64,000 nt of DNA, from NCBI RefSeq assembly GCF_900110695.1, contig NZ_FOEH01000010.1, positions 1 through 64,000 on the forward strand. The letters are read 5' to 3'. Below the pieces are notes generated by a model that worked only from the letters and a program-made list of their open reading frames with translations, was not told the DNA's origin and searched no databases. Of this stretch, positions 25,749-37,323 are shown piece after piece. Every line of letters begins with the position of its first letter. Positions within the stretch are counted from its first letter, which is position 1. Made by a program: the position numbers and the translations under genes. Source of the DNA: Virgibacillus subterraneus. Its GTDB lineage: Bacteria; Bacillota; Bacilli; Bacillales; Amphibacillaceae.

Positions 25749-28700
25749 TTGCTAGATGTAAATAACTTTGAGTATATGAAAATAGGTTTAGCTTCATCAG
25801 AAAAAATTCGCTCTTGGTCATACGGCGAGGTCAAAAAACCAGAAACGATTAACTACCGCACACTAAAGCCAGAGAAAGACGGATTATTTTGTGAACGTAT
25901 TTTCGGTCCACAAAAGGACTGGGAATGTCATTGCGGAAAATATAAGCGTGTACGGTATAAAGGTGTCGTTTGTGATCGATGTGGTGTAGAAGTTACCAAA
26001 GCTAAAGTACGTCGTGAGCGTATGGGTCATATTGAATTAGCTGCACCAGTATCACATATTTGGTATTTTAAAGGGATTCCAAGTCGAATGGGTCTTGTAT
26101 TAGATATGTCCCCACGTGCGTTAGAAGAAGTGATTTATTTTGCTGCATATATCGTTACAGAGTCAGGTGATACACCATTAGAGAAGAAACAACTTCTATC
26201 AGAAAAAGAGTATCGGGCATATTATGACAAGTATGGCAAAACTTTCAAAGCACAAATGGGAGCCGAAGCAATACGCAAGCTTTTACAGGATATCGATCTT
26301 GAAAAAGAAGTTGAAGCATTGCAAGAGGAGTTAAAAACAGCGCAAGGACAACGCAGAACTCGTGCAATCAAACGTTTAGATGTTTTAGAGGCATTTCGCC
26401 ATTCAGGTAATGACACGTCATGGATGGTCCTTGATGTACTTCCAATTATTCCACCAGAAATTCGTCCAATGGTGCAACTTGATGGAGGACGTTTTGCGAC
26501 TTCGGATCTGAACGATTTATATCGTCGTGTTATTAACCGTAATAATCGATTGAAACGTTTATTGGATCTTGGTGCACCAAGTATTATTGTGCAAAACGAG
26601 AAACGTATGTTACAGGAAGCTGTTGACGCATTGGTTGATAACGGGCGTCGTGGCCGTCCAGTTACAGGTCCGGGAAACAGACCATTAAAATCCTTATCTC
26701 ATATGTTAAAAGGTAAACAAGGTCGTTTCCGCCAGAACTTACTTGGTAAACGTGTAGACTACTCAGGGCGTTCGGTAATTGTTGTTGGCCCAAGTCTTAA
26801 AATGTACCAGTGCGGGTTACCGAAAGAAATGGCGCTTGAGTTATTTAAGCCATTTATCATGAAAGAACTCGTTGAAAGAGGTATAGCTCATAATATTAAA
26901 TCGGCAAAACGAAAAATTGAACGGGTGCATCCAGATGTTTGGGATGTATTAGAAGATGTTATTAAAGAACATCCTGTACTGCTTAACCGTGCTCCAACGC
27001 TGCACCGTTTGGGTATTCAGGCATTCGAACCAACATTAGTAGAGGGTCGGGCAATTCGCCTTCACCCATTAGTATGTACAGCTTATAACGCTGACTTTGA
27101 TGGTGACCAAATGGCGGTCCACGTGCCACTTTCGGCAGAGGCTCAAGCGGAAGCACGTATTCTAATGCTTGCTGCTCAAAACATCCTAAATCCAAAAGAT
27201 GGTAAACCGGTTGTAACGCCATCACAGGATATGGTGTTAGGTAACTATTATGTGACACTTGAACGCGAGAATGCAATTGGAGAAGGCAGCGTATTTAAAG
27301 ATCTTAATGAGGCGCTGATAGCTTATCAAAATGGTTATGTTCATTTACACACGAGAGTTGCCGTGCAGGCATCCAGTTTGAACAAGAGATCATTCACTGA
27401 TGAACAGCAGACTCAATTGTTAATTACGACAGTAGGTAAGCTCATCTTTAATGAGATATTACCTGAATCATTCCCGTATATTAATGAACCTACAAATGAT
27501 AATCTGGAAATTAAAACTCCAGAGAAGTATTTTGTTAAAAAAGGAACAGATATTAGGGAAGAGATTAAATCACGTGAGATTATTCCTCCATTTAAGAAAG
27601 GTATACTTGGAGATATAATTGCTGAAGTGTTTAAACGGTTTAAGATTAGTGAAACATCTAAAATGCTTGACAGAATGAAAGACCTTGGATTCAGCTATTC
27701 AACAAAAGCAGGAATGACTGTTGGTGTATCCGACATCGTTGTTTTAGCCGAAAAACAAAAGATTATCGAAGAATCACAATCTAAGGTTGATAACGTGTCA
27801 AAACAGTTCCGACGCGGCTTAATTACCGATGAAGAACGTTATGACCGAGTTATTGCAATCTGGTCTAAATCAAAAGACGATATTCAAGAACGTTTAATGC
27901 AATCACTTAACCCAAGAAACCCGATATTTATGATGAGTGATTCAGGTGCAAGAGGTAACGCATCTAACTTTACACAGCTTGCAGGTATGCGTGGTCTGAT
28001 GGCCAACCCGGCTGGTAAAATTATTGAATTACCGATCAAATCAAGCTTCCGTGAAGGTTTAACGGTGTTAGAATACTTTATTTCTACACACGGTGCTCGT
28101 AAAGGTCTTGCCGATACTGCACTGAAAACAGCCGACTCTGGTTACTTAACCCGTCGTCTCGTCGATGTAGCACAGGATGTAATAATTCGTGAAGACGATT
28201 GTGGTACAGATCGTGGTTTACCTGTTTCAGCGTTAACGGATGGAACAGAATTGATCGAACCACTGTTGGATCGGTTAATCGGACGTACAGCGTTTGAAAA
28301 GGTTAGCCATCCTGAAACAGGTGAAGTAATAGTAGATATCAATGAAGTTATCTCAGAGGATCAAGCAAAACAAATTATTGAAGCAGGACATGAGCAAGTT
28401 ACCATAAGAACTGCTTTCACATGTAATACAAAACATGGCGTTTGTAAGAAATGCTATGGCCGAAACCTAGCAACGGGTGATGAGGTAGAAGTTGGTGAAG
28501 CGGTAGGTATTATCGCTGCACAATCTATCGGTGAACCAGGTACACAGCTTACAATGCGTACATTCCACACAGGTGGGGTTGCAGGAGACGATATTACACA
28601 AGGTTTACCACGTATTCAGGAGCTGGTTGAGGCGCGTAACCCTAAAGGGCAAGCAGTTATCAGCGAAGTTCATGGTACAGTCTATGAAATAAAAGAAGTA

Positions 28701-29360
28701 AAAGATAAGCAGGAAATTGTTGTTCAAGGTGATGTAGAACAGCGCTCTTATCCTGTTCCGTACAATGCACGCATGAAAGTTACTGTTGGCGATGAAGTAT
28801 CCGCTGGTCAAGAGCTTACCGAGGGTTCTGTTGATCCAAAAGAACTTCTTCGTGCACAAGGCGTACAAGGAGTTCAATCATACTTGTTACGTGAAGTACA
28901 GCGTGTTTATCGCATGCAAGGTGTTGAAATCGGGGATAAACACGTAGAAGTAATGGTTCGCCAAATGCTTCGTAAAATTCGTGTTGTTGAATCCGGAGAT
29001 ACAAATGTACTCCCTGGATCATTACTCGAAATACACCAATTCAAAGATGCAAACAACGCAGTATTACAGGAAGGAAAACGACCAGCTGTCGGTAAACCTG
29101 TATTACTGGGGATCACAAAAGCATCACTGGAGACTGATTCATTCTTATCAGCTGCATCCTTCCAGGAAACAACTCGTGTGTTAACGGATGCTGCCATTAA
29201 GGGTAAACGCGACGAACTGTTAGGTCTTAAAGAGAATGTAATCATCGGTAAACTGGTCCCTGCTGGAACTGGAATGCAACGTTACCGTAAGCTCAAATCA
29301 TCTTTAGATCAAACGAGTGAAAAAGAGGAAGAACAAGAAGAAACAGAGACGGTAAAGTAA
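25749..29360 (+). CDS. rpoC: RNA polymerase beta' subunit
   Basis: A 1203-residue subunit that holds the active-site Mg2+. TTG at 25749 gives [15 protein letters not shown] and lies 7 nt after GGGAGGT. The N-terminal zinc ribbon is [20 protein letters not shown] (about 60-78). The catalytic triad is in [12 protein letters not shown] (about 446-457). The second zinc site uses the Cys near DDCGTDRG and [13 protein letters not shown] (about 816-905). The bridge and trigger helices follow. No T-tailed terminator follows; an inverted family A copy lies directly downstream. Confidence 0.97.
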   Translation: MLDVNNFEYMKIGLASSEKIRSWSYGEVKKPETINYRTLKPEKDGLFCERIFGPQKDWECHCGKYKRVRYKGVVCDRCGVEVTKAKVRRERMGHIELAAPVSHIWYFKGIPSRMGLVLDMSPRALEEVIYFAAYIVTESGDTPLEKKQLLSEKEYRAYYDKYGKTFKAQMGAEAIRKLLQDIDLEKEVEALQEELKTAQGQRRTRAIKRLDVLEAFRHSGNDTSWMVLDVLPIIPPEIRPMVQLDGGRFATSDLNDLYRRVINRNNRLKRLLDLGAPSIIVQNEKRMLQEAVDALVDNGRRGRPVTGPGNRPLKSLSHMLKGKQGRFRQNLLGKRVDYSGRSVIVVGPSLKMYQCGLPKEMALELFKPFIMKELVERGIAHNIKSAKRKIERVHPDVWDVLEDVIKEHPVLLNRAPTLHRLGIQAFEPTLVEGRAIRLHPLVCTAYNADFDGDQMAVHVPLSAEAQAEARILMLAAQNILNPKDGKPVVTPSQDMVLGNYYVTLERENAIGEGSVFKDLNEALIAYQNGYVHLHTRVAVQASSLNKRSFTDEQQTQLLITTVGKLIFNEILPESFPYINEPTNDNLEIKTPEKYFVKKGTDIREEIKSREIIPPFKKGILGDIIAEVFKRFKISETSKMLDRMKDLGFSYSTKAGMTVGVSDIVVLAEKQKIIEESQSKVDNVSKQFRRGLITDEERYDRVIAIWSKSKDDIQERLMQSLNPRNPIFMMSDSGARGNASNFTQLAGMRGLMANPAGKIIELPIKSSFREGLTVLEYFISTHGARKGLADTALKTADSGYLTRRLVDVAQDVIIREDDCGTDRGLPVSALTDGTELIEPLLDRLIGRTAFEKVSHPETGEVIVDINEVISEDQAKQIIEAGHEQVTIRTAFTCNTKHGVCKKCYGRNLATGDEVEVGEAVGIIAAQSIGEPGTQLTMRTFHTGGVAGDDITQGLPRIQELVEARNPKGQAVISEVHGTVYEIKEVKDKQEIVVQGDVEQRSYPVPYNARMKVTVGDEVSAGQELTEGSVDPKELLRAQGVQGVQSYLLREVQRVYRMQGVEIGDKHVEVMVRQMLRKIRVVESGDTNVLPGSLLEIHQFKDANNAVLQEGKRPAVGKPVLLGITKASLETDSFLSAASFQETTRVLTDAAIKGKRDELLGLKENVIIGKLVPAGTGMQRYRKLKSSLDQTSEKEEEQEETETVK

Positions 29361-29366
29361 CCATTT

Positions 29367-29448
29367 AACTTGGCTTTCGTCGTCGTGACTCTTGAGAGTC
29401 CTAGTTGAACTTATGCAGGAAGGAAAGTTCTATAATTTTCTTCCTGCC
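29367..29448 (-). repeat. family A element, divergent minus-strand copy
   Basis: On the minus strand it reads GGCAGGAAGAAAATTATAG... CTTCCTGCATAAGTTCAACTAGG ... CGAAAGCCAAGTTAAA. The spacer (TGCATAAGTTCAACTA) and first hairpin are clear, and its 5' end follows GTTTTT on that strand. It lies immediately after rpoC. Confidence 0.65.
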
Positions 29449-29499
29449 AAAAACAAGTGACTAAATTTCGGAAACACTAATAAAATAGTAAAATTTCAG

Positions 29500-29528
29500 T
29501 TGACATTAAAAAACGAGAATGATACTAT
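29500..29528 (+). promoter_or_regulatory. candidate promoter of rplGB and the str operon
   Basis: TTGACA (29500-29505), a 17 bp spacer and TACTAT (29523-29528). Confidence 0.6.
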
Positions 29529-29574
29529 GTTTAAGGTGTTTCCGATTGTACTTGTTACTTTGGAGGATATGCTG

Positions 29575-29826
29575 ATGTCTTATGAAAAAGTAACTCAGGT
29601 TCAAACACAGCTGATAATCGGAACGAAGCAAACACTTAAAGCTATGAAAAATGGCGAGGTAAGTGAAGTTTTTATTGCTGATGATGCAGACCAACAAATC
29701 ACACAAAAGGTAGAGCGTTTAGCTAATGAGCTGGATATGCCTTGTCACCGTGTTGATTCGATGGAACGACTAGGCGCTGCTTGCGGCATAGACGTTGGTG
29801 CATCGACAGTAGCAGTAAAACAATAG
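29575..29826 (+). CDS. rplGB: L7Ae-family RNA-binding protein (YbxF-like)
   Basis: An 83-residue protein of the L7Ae/L30e family that binds kink-turn RNA. It begins MSYEKVTQVQTQLIIGTKQT and has the conserved GAACGIDVGASTVAV C-terminal segment (about 68-82). Bacillus YbxF binds K-turns and is ribosome-associated; its exact role is unsettled. ATG 29575 lies 8 nt after GGAGG; the longer open frame upstream spans the promoter. It precedes rpsL as in Bacillus. Confidence 0.88.
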   Translation: MSYEKVTQVQTQLIIGTKQTLKAMKNGEVSEVFIADDADQQITQKVERLANELDMPCHRVDSMERLGAACGIDVGASTVAVKQ

Positions 29827-29967
29827 AGGTTTTGGCGGATTTTTTCGCGAAGGCTTTGTTTTTTGCTAAAGGATGAACCACCTGGATATGTGGGATTACA
29901 AATAACCAAAAATTGGGTGGCAACTGGGTTAAATTAAGCTTATAAACAAGAAGGGAGGATAACAATT

Positions 29968-30384
29968 ATGCCTACAATAAATCAACTTGTACGTAAAGGT
30001 CGTGTGAACAAACCAAGAAAATCTGACTCTCCTGCACTAAATAGAGGGTACAACAGCTTCAAGAAAAGAGCTACGGATGAAAATTCACCACACAAACGTG
30101 GCGTTTGTACACGAGTTGGTACATTAACACCGAAAAAACCGAACTCTGCACTTCGTAAGTATGCACGTGTTCGTTTGTCAAATAACATGGAGGTAACTGC
30201 ATATATTCCTGGAATTGGACACAATCTACAGGAGCACAGTGTAGTATTGATCCGTGGCGGTCGTGTTAAAGATTTACCGGGTGTTCGTTACCACATTGTA
30301 CGTGGAGCACTTGATACCGCTGGTGTAGAAGGCCGTGCACAAGGCCGTTCTAAATATGGTGCAAAAAAACCTAAAAAGAAATAA
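29968..30384 (+). CDS. rpsL: 30S ribosomal protein S12
   Basis: A 138-residue protein of the decoding centre. The [11 protein letters not shown] start and the [16 protein letters not shown] segment (about 50-65) with the streptomycin-linked Lys are present, as is the second hotspot [13 protein letters not shown] (about 94-106). AAGGGAGG precedes ATG. The 140 bp before it hold no gene. First gene of the classical str set. Confidence 0.97.
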   Translation: MPTINQLVRKGRVNKPRKSDSPALNRGYNSFKKRATDENSPHKRGVCTRVGTLTPKKPNSALRKYARVRLSNNMEVTAYIPGIGHNLQEHSVVLIRGGRVKDLPGVRYHIVRGALDTAGVEGRAQGRSKYGAKKPKKK

Positions 30385-30419
30385 TTTTATAATATAGTTC
30401 TAGGAAAGGAGGGGGACAT

Positions 30420-30890
30420 ATGCCACGTAAAGGACCAGTACCTAAACGCGATGTCTTGCCAGATCCGCTTTATAATTCAAAGCTAGTTACACGTTTAATC
30501 AATCAAATCATGATAGACGGTAAAAGAGGTAAAGCACAAAAAATTCTTTATAATGCGTTTGAACTTGTCGCAGAAAGAAGTGGACAAAACGCAATGGAAG
30601 TTTTTGAACAAGCAATGAAAAATGTAATGCCAGTACTTGAGGTTCGAGCACGTCGTGTTGGTGGTTCAAACTACCAAGTACCGATGGAAGTACGCCCAGA
30701 ACGCCGTCAAGCACTAGGTTTACGTTATGTTGTTAATTACTCACGTCTTCGCGGAGAAAAAACAATGGAAGAGCGACTTGCCAATGAAATTCTTGACGCT
30801 TCCAACAACACAGGATCATCAGTTAAAAAACGCGAAGAATTGCATAAGATGGCTGAAGCCAATAAAGCATTTGCTCACTATCGCTGGTAA
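30420..30890 (+). CDS. rpsG: 30S ribosomal protein S7
   Basis: A 156-residue protein that nucleates the 30S head by binding the 3' domain of 16S rRNA. It has [20 protein letters not shown] at the start and the signature region [20 protein letters not shown] (about 81-100), with the C-terminal [26 protein letters not shown] precedes ATG. It lies 36 bp after rpsL. Confidence 0.97.
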   Translation: MPRKGPVPKRDVLPDPLYNSKLVTRLINQIMIDGKRGKAQKILYNAFELVAERSGQNAMEVFEQAMKNVMPVLEVRARRVGGSNYQVPMEVRPERRQALGLRYVVNYSRLRGEKTMEERLANEILDASNNTGSSVKKREELHKMAEANKAFAHYRW

Positions 30891-30930
30891 TAAAACAAAA
30901 TAAAGATTTTTACAGGAAGGAGAAGAATAC

Positions 30931-33009
30931 ATGGCTAGAGAGTTCTCCTTGGAAAAGACGCGTAATCTTGGTATTATGGCACACATTGATGCAGGTAAGA
31001 CCACTACTACTGAGCGTATTCTTTTCTATACAGGACGTATTCATAAAATTGGCGAAACTCATGAAGGCGCTTCTCAGATGGACTGGATGGAGCAGGAGCA
31101 AGAGCGCGGTATCACAATTACATCCGCAGCAACTACTGCTCAATGGAAAGGTTATCGTATAAACATCATTGATACACCAGGACACGTAGACTTCACAGTA
31201 GAAGTTGAACGTTCATTGCGTGTACTTGATGGGGCGGTAACTGTTCTTGACGCGCAATCAGGTGTGGAACCACAAACCGAAACTGTATGGCGCCAGGCAA
31301 CAACTTATGGTGTACCTAGAGTGGTATTTATTAACAAGATGGATAAAGTGGGAGCAGATTTCCTTTATTCCACAGAGACATTAAAAAAACGTTTAGGTGC
31401 TAACGCTCATCCAGTTCAATTACCAATTGGAGCTGAGGATGATTTTGAAGGTATTATTGACCTCATCACAATGGATGCTTACTATTATCTAGATGATCTG
31501 GGAACACGTGCAGAAGCGCGCGAGATTCCAGCAGAATATAAAGAAAAAGCAGAAGAGCTGCGTGCTAGCTTAGTAGAAGCTGTTTCCGAGTTAGACGAAG
31601 AGCTAATGATGAAGTATCTAGAAGGAGAGGAAATCTCCAACGACGAACTTAAAAAAGCGATTCGTACAGCAACACTAAATATTGAATTTTACCCTGTATT
31701 TGTTGGGTCAGCTTTCAAAAACAAAGGTGTTCAACTAATGTTGGATGGTGTAATTGATTATTTGCCAGCACCAACTGATGTTCCACCAATAGAAGGTAAG
31801 ATCCCTGGTACGGAAGAGGAAGTAGTTCGTGAGTCATCTGATGACGCGCCTTTCTCTGCACTAGCATTTAAAGTGGCGACAGACCCATACGTTGGTAAGT
31901 TAACATTCTTCCGCGTATATTCTGGAACATTATCTTCTGGTTCTTATGTTAAGAACTCAGTAAAGGATAAGCGTGAGCGTGTAGGACGTATCCTGCAAAT
32001 GCACGCAAATTCCCGTGAAGAAATCTCAACTGTATATGCAGGAGAGATAGCTGCCGGAGTTGGTTTGAAAGATACATCAACAGGGGATACACTTTGTGCT
32101 GAGAAGGATCTTGTAATCTTGGAATCAATGGACTTCCCTGAACCGGTTATCGGTGTTGCAATTGAACCTAAAACAAAAGCTGACCAGGATAAAATGGCAA
32201 TTGCTTTAGGTAAACTTGCAGAAGAGGATCCTACATTCAGAACAGAAACAGACGTAGAAACTGGTCAAACAATTATTTCTGGTATGGGTGAATTACACCT
32301 TGATATTATCGTTGACCGTCTAAAAAGAGAATTTAAAGTAGAAGCAACTGTTGGTGCACCACAGGTAGCGTACCGTGAGACATTCCGCGGATCAGCTGAA
32401 GTTGAAGGTAAATTCGTACGTCAGTCTGGTGGTCGTGGACAATACGGACACGTTTGGGTTAAATTTGAACCTAACGAAGAAGGTGCAGGCTTTGAATTCA
32501 CTAATAAAATCGTTGGTGGTGTTGTACCACGTGAATACATTCCATCTGTTGAACAAGGTATTAAAGAATCAACAGCAAATGGTGTATTAGCTGGCTACCC
32601 ATTAATTGATATTAAAGCAACACTTTATGATGGAAGTTATCATGATGTAGACTCAAACGAAATGGCATTTAAGATAGCTGGTTCAATGGCCTTAAAGGCT
32701 GCTAAAAACAAATGTCAGCCTGTTCTTTTAGAGCCTATGATGAAAGTTGAAATCGTAATCCCTGAAGAATACATGGGAGATATCATGGGTGATGTTACTT
32801 CACGTCGTGGACGTGTAGAAGGAATGGAACCACGCGGGCCGGCACAACTTGTTAAATCATTTGTACCACTTGCAGAAATGTTCGGTTATGCAACTGCATT
32901 ACGTTCAAACACGCAAGGCCGCGGGACATTTACAATGCACTTTGATCATTATGAACAAGTGCCGAAAAGTATTTCAGAAGAAATTGTCAAGAAAAATGCA
33001 GGCGAATAA
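30931..33009 (+). CDS. fusA: elongation factor G
   Basis: A 692-residue translocation GTPase. G1 is [15 protein letters not shown] (about 17-31), the switch II motif DTPGHVDFT (about 82-90) and NKMDK (about 136-140). Domains II to V follow with GGRGQYGHV of domain IV (about 500) and [12 protein letters not shown] of domain V. Length is standard. AGGAAGGAG precedes ATG. Confidence 0.97.
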   Translation: MAREFSLEKTRNLGIMAHIDAGKTTTTERILFYTGRIHKIGETHEGASQMDWMEQEQERGITITSAATTAQWKGYRINIIDTPGHVDFTVEVERSLRVLDGAVTVLDAQSGVEPQTETVWRQATTYGVPRVVFINKMDKVGADFLYSTETLKKRLGANAHPVQLPIGAEDDFEGIIDLITMDAYYYLDDLGTRAEAREIPAEYKEKAEELRASLVEAVSELDEELMMKYLEGEEISNDELKKAIRTATLNIEFYPVFVGSAFKNKGVQLMLDGVIDYLPAPTDVPPIEGKIPGTEEEVVRESSDDAPFSALAFKVATDPYVGKLTFFRVYSGTLSSGSYVKNSVKDKRERVGRILQMHANSREEISTVYAGEIAAGVGLKDTSTGDTLCAEKDLVILESMDFPEPVIGVAIEPKTKADQDKMAIALGKLAEEDPTFRTETDVETGQTIISGMGELHLDIIVDRLKREFKVEATVGAPQVAYRETFRGSAEVEGKFVRQSGGRGQYGHVWVKFEPNEEGAGFEFTNKIVGGVVPREYIPSVEQGIKESTANGVLAGYPLIDIKATLYDGSYHDVDSNEMAFKIAGSMALKAAKNKCQPVLLEPMMKVEIVIPEEYMGDIMGDVTSRRGRVEGMEPRGPAQLVKSFVPLAEMFGYATALRSNTQGRGTFTMHFDHYEQVPKSISEEIVKKNAGE

Positions 33010-33048
33010 TTGATTTTTTTCTAAATCTGAAGTATAACTTTTATTGAA

Positions 33049-33081
33049 GGCTAAGAAATAACATAATTGTTATTTCTTGGC
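33049..33081 (+). promoter_or_regulatory. hairpin in the fusA-tuf intergenic region
   Basis: GGCTAAGAAATAACA pairs with TGTTATTTCTTGGC around TAAT. No T-run follows. It may regulate or process the tuf message. Confidence 0.5.
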
Positions 33082-33134
33082 TGAAAATATAAAATCTAAA
33101 ACATACTTTTATTTATTTAAAGGAGGAACTATAA

Positions 33135-34325
33135 ATGGCTAAAGAAAAGTTCGATCGCTCAAAAAGTCACGTTAACATTGGAACAATTGGACACGTTGAC
33201 CATGGTAAAACAACATTAACTGCTGCAATTACTACTACATTGCACAAACAATCTGGTGAAGGTACTGCAATGGCATTTGACCAAATCGACCATGCTCCAG
33301 AAGAAAGAGAACGCGGTATTACAATCGCGACATCTCACGTTGAGTATGAAACAGATACTCGTCACTATGCTCACGTTGACTGCCCTGGACACGCTGACTA
33401 TGTTAAAAACATGATTACTGGTGCAGCACAAATGGATGGTGCTATTCTAGTAGTATCTGCCGCTGATGGTCCTATGCCACAAACACGTGAACACATTTTG
33501 CTTTCACGCAACGTTGGTGTTCCGGCGATTGTTGTTTTCCTTAACAAAACAGATATGGTAGATGACGAAGAATTACTAGAACTAGTTGAAATGGAAGTTC
33601 GCGATCTATTAACTGAATACGACTTCCCTGGTGACGATATCCCGGTAATTAAAGGTTCTGCACTTAAAGCTCTTGAAGGCGATGCAGATTACGAAGAAAA
33701 AATCTTCGAACTTATGGCTGCAGTTGATGAGTACATTCCAACTCCAGAACGTGACAATAACAAGCCATTCATGATGCCAGTTGAGGACGTATTCTCAATT
33801 ACTGGCCGTGGTACTGTTGCAACTGGCCGTGTTGAACGTGGTTCAGTTAAAGTTGGTGACGATGTTGAGATTATCGGTCTTGCTGAAGCTCCATCTAAAA
33901 CAACTGTAACTGGTGTTGAAATGTTCCGTAAGCTTCTTGATTATGCTGAAGCAGGTGACAACATTGGTGCACTTCTTCGTGGGGTATCACGTGATGATAT
34001 CAACCGTGGTCAAGTACTAGCTAAACCAGGTTCAATTACACCACATACAAATTTTAAAGCAGAAGTTTATGTGTTATCTAAAGAAGAAGGTGGACGTCAT
34101 ACTCCATTCTTCGCTAACTATCGTCCGCAGTTCTACTTCCGTACAACTGACGTAACTGGAGTTATTCAACTTCCAGAAGGAGTAGAAATGGTAATGCCTG
34201 GCGATAATATCGAAATGGATGTTGAGTTAATTTCAAAAATCGCTATTGAAGACGGTACACGTTTCTCAATCCGTGAAGGCGGACGTACTGTTGGATCAGG
34301 CGTTGTATCTTCAATTCAAAAATAA
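33135..34325 (+). CDS. tuf: elongation factor Tu
   Basis: A 396-residue GTPase delivering aminoacyl-tRNA. G1 is [11 protein letters not shown] (about 19-29), G3 DCPGHADY (about 81-88) and G4 NKTD (about 136-139). The beta-barrel domains II and III follow with [14 protein letters not shown] and [22 protein letters not shown] precedes ATG. A strong terminator ends the str transcript at 34377. Confidence 0.98.
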   Translation: MAKEKFDRSKSHVNIGTIGHVDHGKTTLTAAITTTLHKQSGEGTAMAFDQIDHAPEERERGITIATSHVEYETDTRHYAHVDCPGHADYVKNMITGAAQMDGAILVVSAADGPMPQTREHILLSRNVGVPAIVVFLNKTDMVDDEELLELVEMEVRDLLTEYDFPGDDIPVIKGSALKALEGDADYEEKIFELMAAVDEYIPTPERDNNKPFMMPVEDVFSITGRGTVATGRVERGSVKVGDDVEIIGLAEAPSKTTVTGVEMFRKLLDYAEAGDNIGALLRGVSRDDINRGQVLAKPGSITPHTNFKAEVYVLSKEEGGRHTPFFANYRPQFYFRTTDVTGVIQLPEGVEMVMPGDNIEMDVELISKIAIEDGTRFSIREGGRTVGSGVVSSIQK

Positions 34326-34337
34326 TTATTATGTTAA

Positions 34338-34377
34338 ATAAAAAGCAGACAGCGTGACGACGCTGTCTGCTTTTTTA
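34338..34377 (+). terminator. tuf terminator
   Basis: AAAAAGCAGACAGCGT pairs with ACGCTGTCTGCTTTTTT around GACG and ends in T. Confidence 0.95.
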
Positions 34378-34395
34378 GTTTCGTTTTATTCAGCA

Positions 34396-34700
34396 GGTAA
34401 GAAAATAACTTGGCTGTCGAATGCGCAGCACCATTTATTATGAAAATGAATTTAATCAAATTAGAAACATTTTTTATAGCAAATATGTGGTTTTGCGGAC
34501 ACTGTGGACCTTAAAGCATTCTATTAATCAAGGTATAAGTTAGAAAACTTGGCATTCGCCAAACCTTAATAGAGATAAGTCTTAGTTGCACTTATGCAGT
34601 AAGAAAGTATTTATACTTAACTGCTAAAATAAGGGCTTCTGTCCGGATAACGATAGAAGTAGCGTAGAAATTAGATAGATTTCGCCCCTTTTATTTCAGA
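34396..34700 (+). repeat. intergenic repeat family D, interrupted by a family A element
   Basis: The left part (GGCTGTCGAATGCGCAGCACC ... TTTTGCGGACACTGTGGACCTT) and the right part (AATAAGGGCTTCTGTCCGGATAAC) match consecutive parts of the copy at 1330-1560. The two halves are split by the A element at 34540-34625. Confidence 0.7.
34540..34625 (-). repeat. family A element nested in family D
   Basis: On the minus strand it begins AGCAGTTAAGTATAAATAC after TTATTTT and contains CTGCATAAGTGCAACTAAG. It ends GGCGAATGCCAAGTTTTCTAA (21 nt region 34540-34560). Confidence 0.85.
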
Positions 34701-34709
34701 AGCCATTTC

Positions 34710-34920
34710 TAACGGAATTAGGAATCGCTTCAACTGATTTGGCGGATCCTCATTCCGTTATTTCCTTGAAAACCATCGTTTCAAGCCTGGGTTCGGATCC
34801 TCGTTCCGCTATTTGTCATTTTCACCTCAAAATTGGCTGATTTCCAGCTATTAACGGAACGAGGATCCGTCTCACCCTTCTAAGAGCACCTTTTTTGCCA
34901 ATTAGCGGAATGAGGATTCA
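34710..34920. repeat. repeat family C: inverted motif cluster
   Basis: Copies of an approximately 18 bp motif, TAACGGAACGAGGATCCG and variants, lie at 34710 (forward), 34743 and 34794 (reverse), 34850 and 34901 (forward). Steps are 33, 51, 56 and 51 bp. The cluster at 53697 has the same order and nearly the same spacing. The region 34936-35155 that follows holds no gene; it has a hairpin at 35101-35129 (GCTCAACAGAATT/AATTCTAGTTTGAGC). Confidence 0.75.
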
Positions 34921-35159
34921 TTTCGCCCGTTTGTCAGACTATCATTCCGAGTGGCAAACTTCATGCCCTAAAGTACGCGTAGTAAATTTCCGGCGAGTTA
35001 TTATGAGTTGGGGCGGTACCTAGCATTTGCGGTAATTCTCGAGATACTAACCCACATATGAAATGAGAGATTAAGGCGAGTGGTCACGCACACAAAACCC
35101 GCTCAACAGAATTTAATTCTAGTTTGAGCAAATTTCTACAAAAAAATTTCTCTAACTCC

Positions 35160-35188
35160 TTGCAATCAGCGGAATAAGTTTGTATAAT
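35160..35188 (+). promoter_or_regulatory. S10 operon promoter P1
   Basis: TTGCAA (35160-35165), a 17 bp spacer and TATAAT (35183-35188). Confidence 0.75.
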
Positions 35189-35227
35189 ACATAGATGTGC
35201 AATCAAATAGTTATTCATAGAAAAAGG

Positions 35228-35256
35228 TTGCATTGACCACGTTTTTTCTTTATAAT
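35228..35256 (+). promoter_or_regulatory. S10 operon promoter P2
   Basis: TTGCAT (35228-35233), a 17 bp spacer and TATAAT (35251-35256). Confidence 0.7.
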
Positions 35257-35294
35257 ATTAATGTTGGTCAAAAAAAGGCGATGAAGTGAAAGGT

Positions 35295-35345
35295 TGTTGA
35301 CACACCCGGCCCCTTTGCCATGGCGGATGGTCAAGAAATTTTCAC
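35295..35345 (+). promoter_or_regulatory. S10 operon leader hairpin
   Basis: GTTGACACACCCGGCCC...GCCATGGCGGATGGTCAA lies between the promoters and rpsJ. A similar CACACCC-containing leader precedes rpsJ in other Bacillaceae, as I recall it; function here is inferred. Confidence 0.4.
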
Positions 35346-35363
35346 GGAGAATGTCTATTATAA

Positions 35364-35696
<333 letters not shown>

Positions 35697-35725
35697 ATTA
35701 TTGAATTATATAGGAGGTGTAACGG

Positions 35726-36355
35726 ATGACGAAAGGAATCTTAGGTCGTAAAATCGGCATGACTCAGTTATTTTCTGACGAGGGAGAGTTAGTCCCGGTA
35801 ACAGTTGTTCAAGCTGAGCCAAACGTAGTATTACAAAAAAGAACATTAGAAAATGATGGCTACGAAGCAGTACAAATCGGTTTTGCAGATGAAAAGGAAT
35901 CACGTACAAACAAAGCGGAAAAAGGCCATGCTGATAAAGCAAACACAGCCCCTAAGCGCTACGTTCGTGAAATCCGTAACGCAAATCTTGATGAATATGA
36001 AGTTGGTCAAGAACTTGGCGTTGATGTTTTTCAAACTGGCGATAAAGTCGATGTAACTGGTACTTCTAAAGGGAAAGGTTTCCAAGGGGTTATCAAACGC
36101 CACGGACAACAACGCGGACCGTCCACTCACGGCTCTCATTTTCATAGATCGCCAGGTGCGATGGGTGTAATTGACCCAATGCGTGTTTTCAAAGGCAAGA
36201 AACTTCCAGGTCAAATGGGTGGTAAACAAATCACCATTGAAAACCTTGATATTGTGAAAGTAGACGCTGAACGCAATCTGCTTTTAATCAGAGGTAATAT
36301 CCCTGGTGCAAAAAAATCATTCGTAAAAATTGCGAGTGCATTAAAGGCTAACTAA
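35726..36355 (+). CDS. rplC: 50S ribosomal protein L3
   Basis: A 209-residue early-assembly protein near the peptidyl-transferase centre. The start [20 protein letters not shown] and the long loop [20 protein letters not shown] with FHRSPGAMG (about 113-148), which reaches the catalytic centre, are visible. TAGGAGGTG precedes ATG. Confidence 0.97.
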   Translation: MTKGILGRKIGMTQLFSDEGELVPVTVVQAEPNVVLQKRTLENDGYEAVQIGFADEKESRTNKAEKGHADKANTAPKRYVREIRNANLDEYEVGQELGVDVFQTGDKVDVTGTSKGKGFQGVIKRHGQQRGPSTHGSHFHRSPGAMGVIDPMRVFKGKKLPGQMGGKQITIENLDIVKVDAERNLLLIRGNIPGAKKSFVKIASALKAN

Positions 36356-36381
36356 TCATATACACGAAGGGAGGATATGTC

Positions 36382-37005
36382 ATGCCTAAAGTAGCACTAT
36401 TAAAACAAGATGGATCTAAAGCTGGAGATTTTGAATTAAACGACTCCGTATTCGGTATTGAGCCAAACACACATGTTTTGAATGAAGCAGTATTAATGCA
36501 ACGTTCATCACTACGTCAGGGCACACATGCTGTTAAAAACCGTTCACAAGTTCGTGGCGGCGGAGCTAAACCGTGGAGACAAAAAGGAACAGGTCGTGCA
36601 CGTCAAGGTTCAACTCGTTCACCACAATGGGTTGGCGGTGGAACTGTATTTGGCCCAACACCACGTAGCTACAGCTATAAACTACCGAAAAAAGTACGTC
36701 GTTTAGCACTTAAGTCGGCACTTTCTTCAAAAGCAAAGGAAGAAGACTTGATTGTAGTGGAAAGCATTGCAATAGATGCTCCAAAAACAAAAGAAGTTGT
36801 ACAAATGCTTAATGCGCTTAATGCAGATAAAAAAGCATTAATCGTAACTGCTGACAGAGACGAAACAGTAGTTCGTTCTGCCAATAATCTACAGAACGTA
36901 AATGTACTTACTGTAGAAGAAGTGAATGTACTAGACTTGCTTACGCATGACAAGCTGATCATAACCAAGGATGCAGCTGAAAAAGCAGGGGAGGTGCTTG
37001 CATAA
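36382..37005 (+). CDS. rplD: 50S ribosomal protein L4
   Basis: A 207-residue protein lining the exit tunnel. The tunnel loop is [20 protein letters not shown] and [14 protein letters not shown] (about 53-86). L4 regulates the S10 operon in enterobacteria; this is not known to apply here. Its stop overlaps the rplW ATG by one base. Confidence 0.97.
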   Translation: MPKVALLKQDGSKAGDFELNDSVFGIEPNTHVLNEAVLMQRSSLRQGTHAVKNRSQVRGGGAKPWRQKGTGRARQGSTRSPQWVGGGTVFGPTPRSYSYKLPKKVRRLALKSALSSKAKEEDLIVVESIAIDAPKTKEVVQMLNALNADKKALIVTADRDETVVRSANNLQNVNVLTVEEVNVLDLLTHDKLIITKDAAEKAGEVLA

Positions 37006-37292
37006 TGAAAGATCCACGTGATATTATAAAGCGCCCTGTCATTACAGAAGGTTCTGCTGACTTAATGGCAGAAAAGAAATATACTTTTGAAGTAACTCCA
37101 AAAGCAAACAAAACAGAGATTAAAGACGCTGTTGAGCTGGTTTTTGGTGTGAAGGTAGAAAAAGTAAACACAATGAATATTAAAGGTAAATTCAAGCGAA
37201 TGGGCCGTTACGGCGGATACCGTTCAGATCGCAAAAAAGCTATTGTGCAGCTTTCAGAAGATAGTAAAGACCTAGACTTCTTTGAAGGTTAA
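37005..37292 (+). CDS. rplW: 50S ribosomal protein L23
   Basis: A 95-residue protein at the tunnel exit and docking site for trigger factor and SRP. It begins [20 protein letters not shown] and has the [20 protein letters not shown] segment (about 51-70). It is translationally coupled to rplD (TAATG), with GGGGAGGTG just upstream. Confidence 0.96.
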   Translation: MKDPRDIIKRPVITEGSADLMAEKKYTFEVTPKANKTEIKDAVELVFGVKVEKVNTMNIKGKFKRMGRYGGYRSDRKKAIVQLSEDSKDLDFFEG

Positions 37293-37323
37293 ATAGAGAA
37301 ACTAGTGAAGGAGGGAAAACAAA

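Noticed and set aside
34710-34920. CRISPR array
   Set aside because: The motif copies alternate in orientation, are imperfect and only five in number; no cas genes are nearby.
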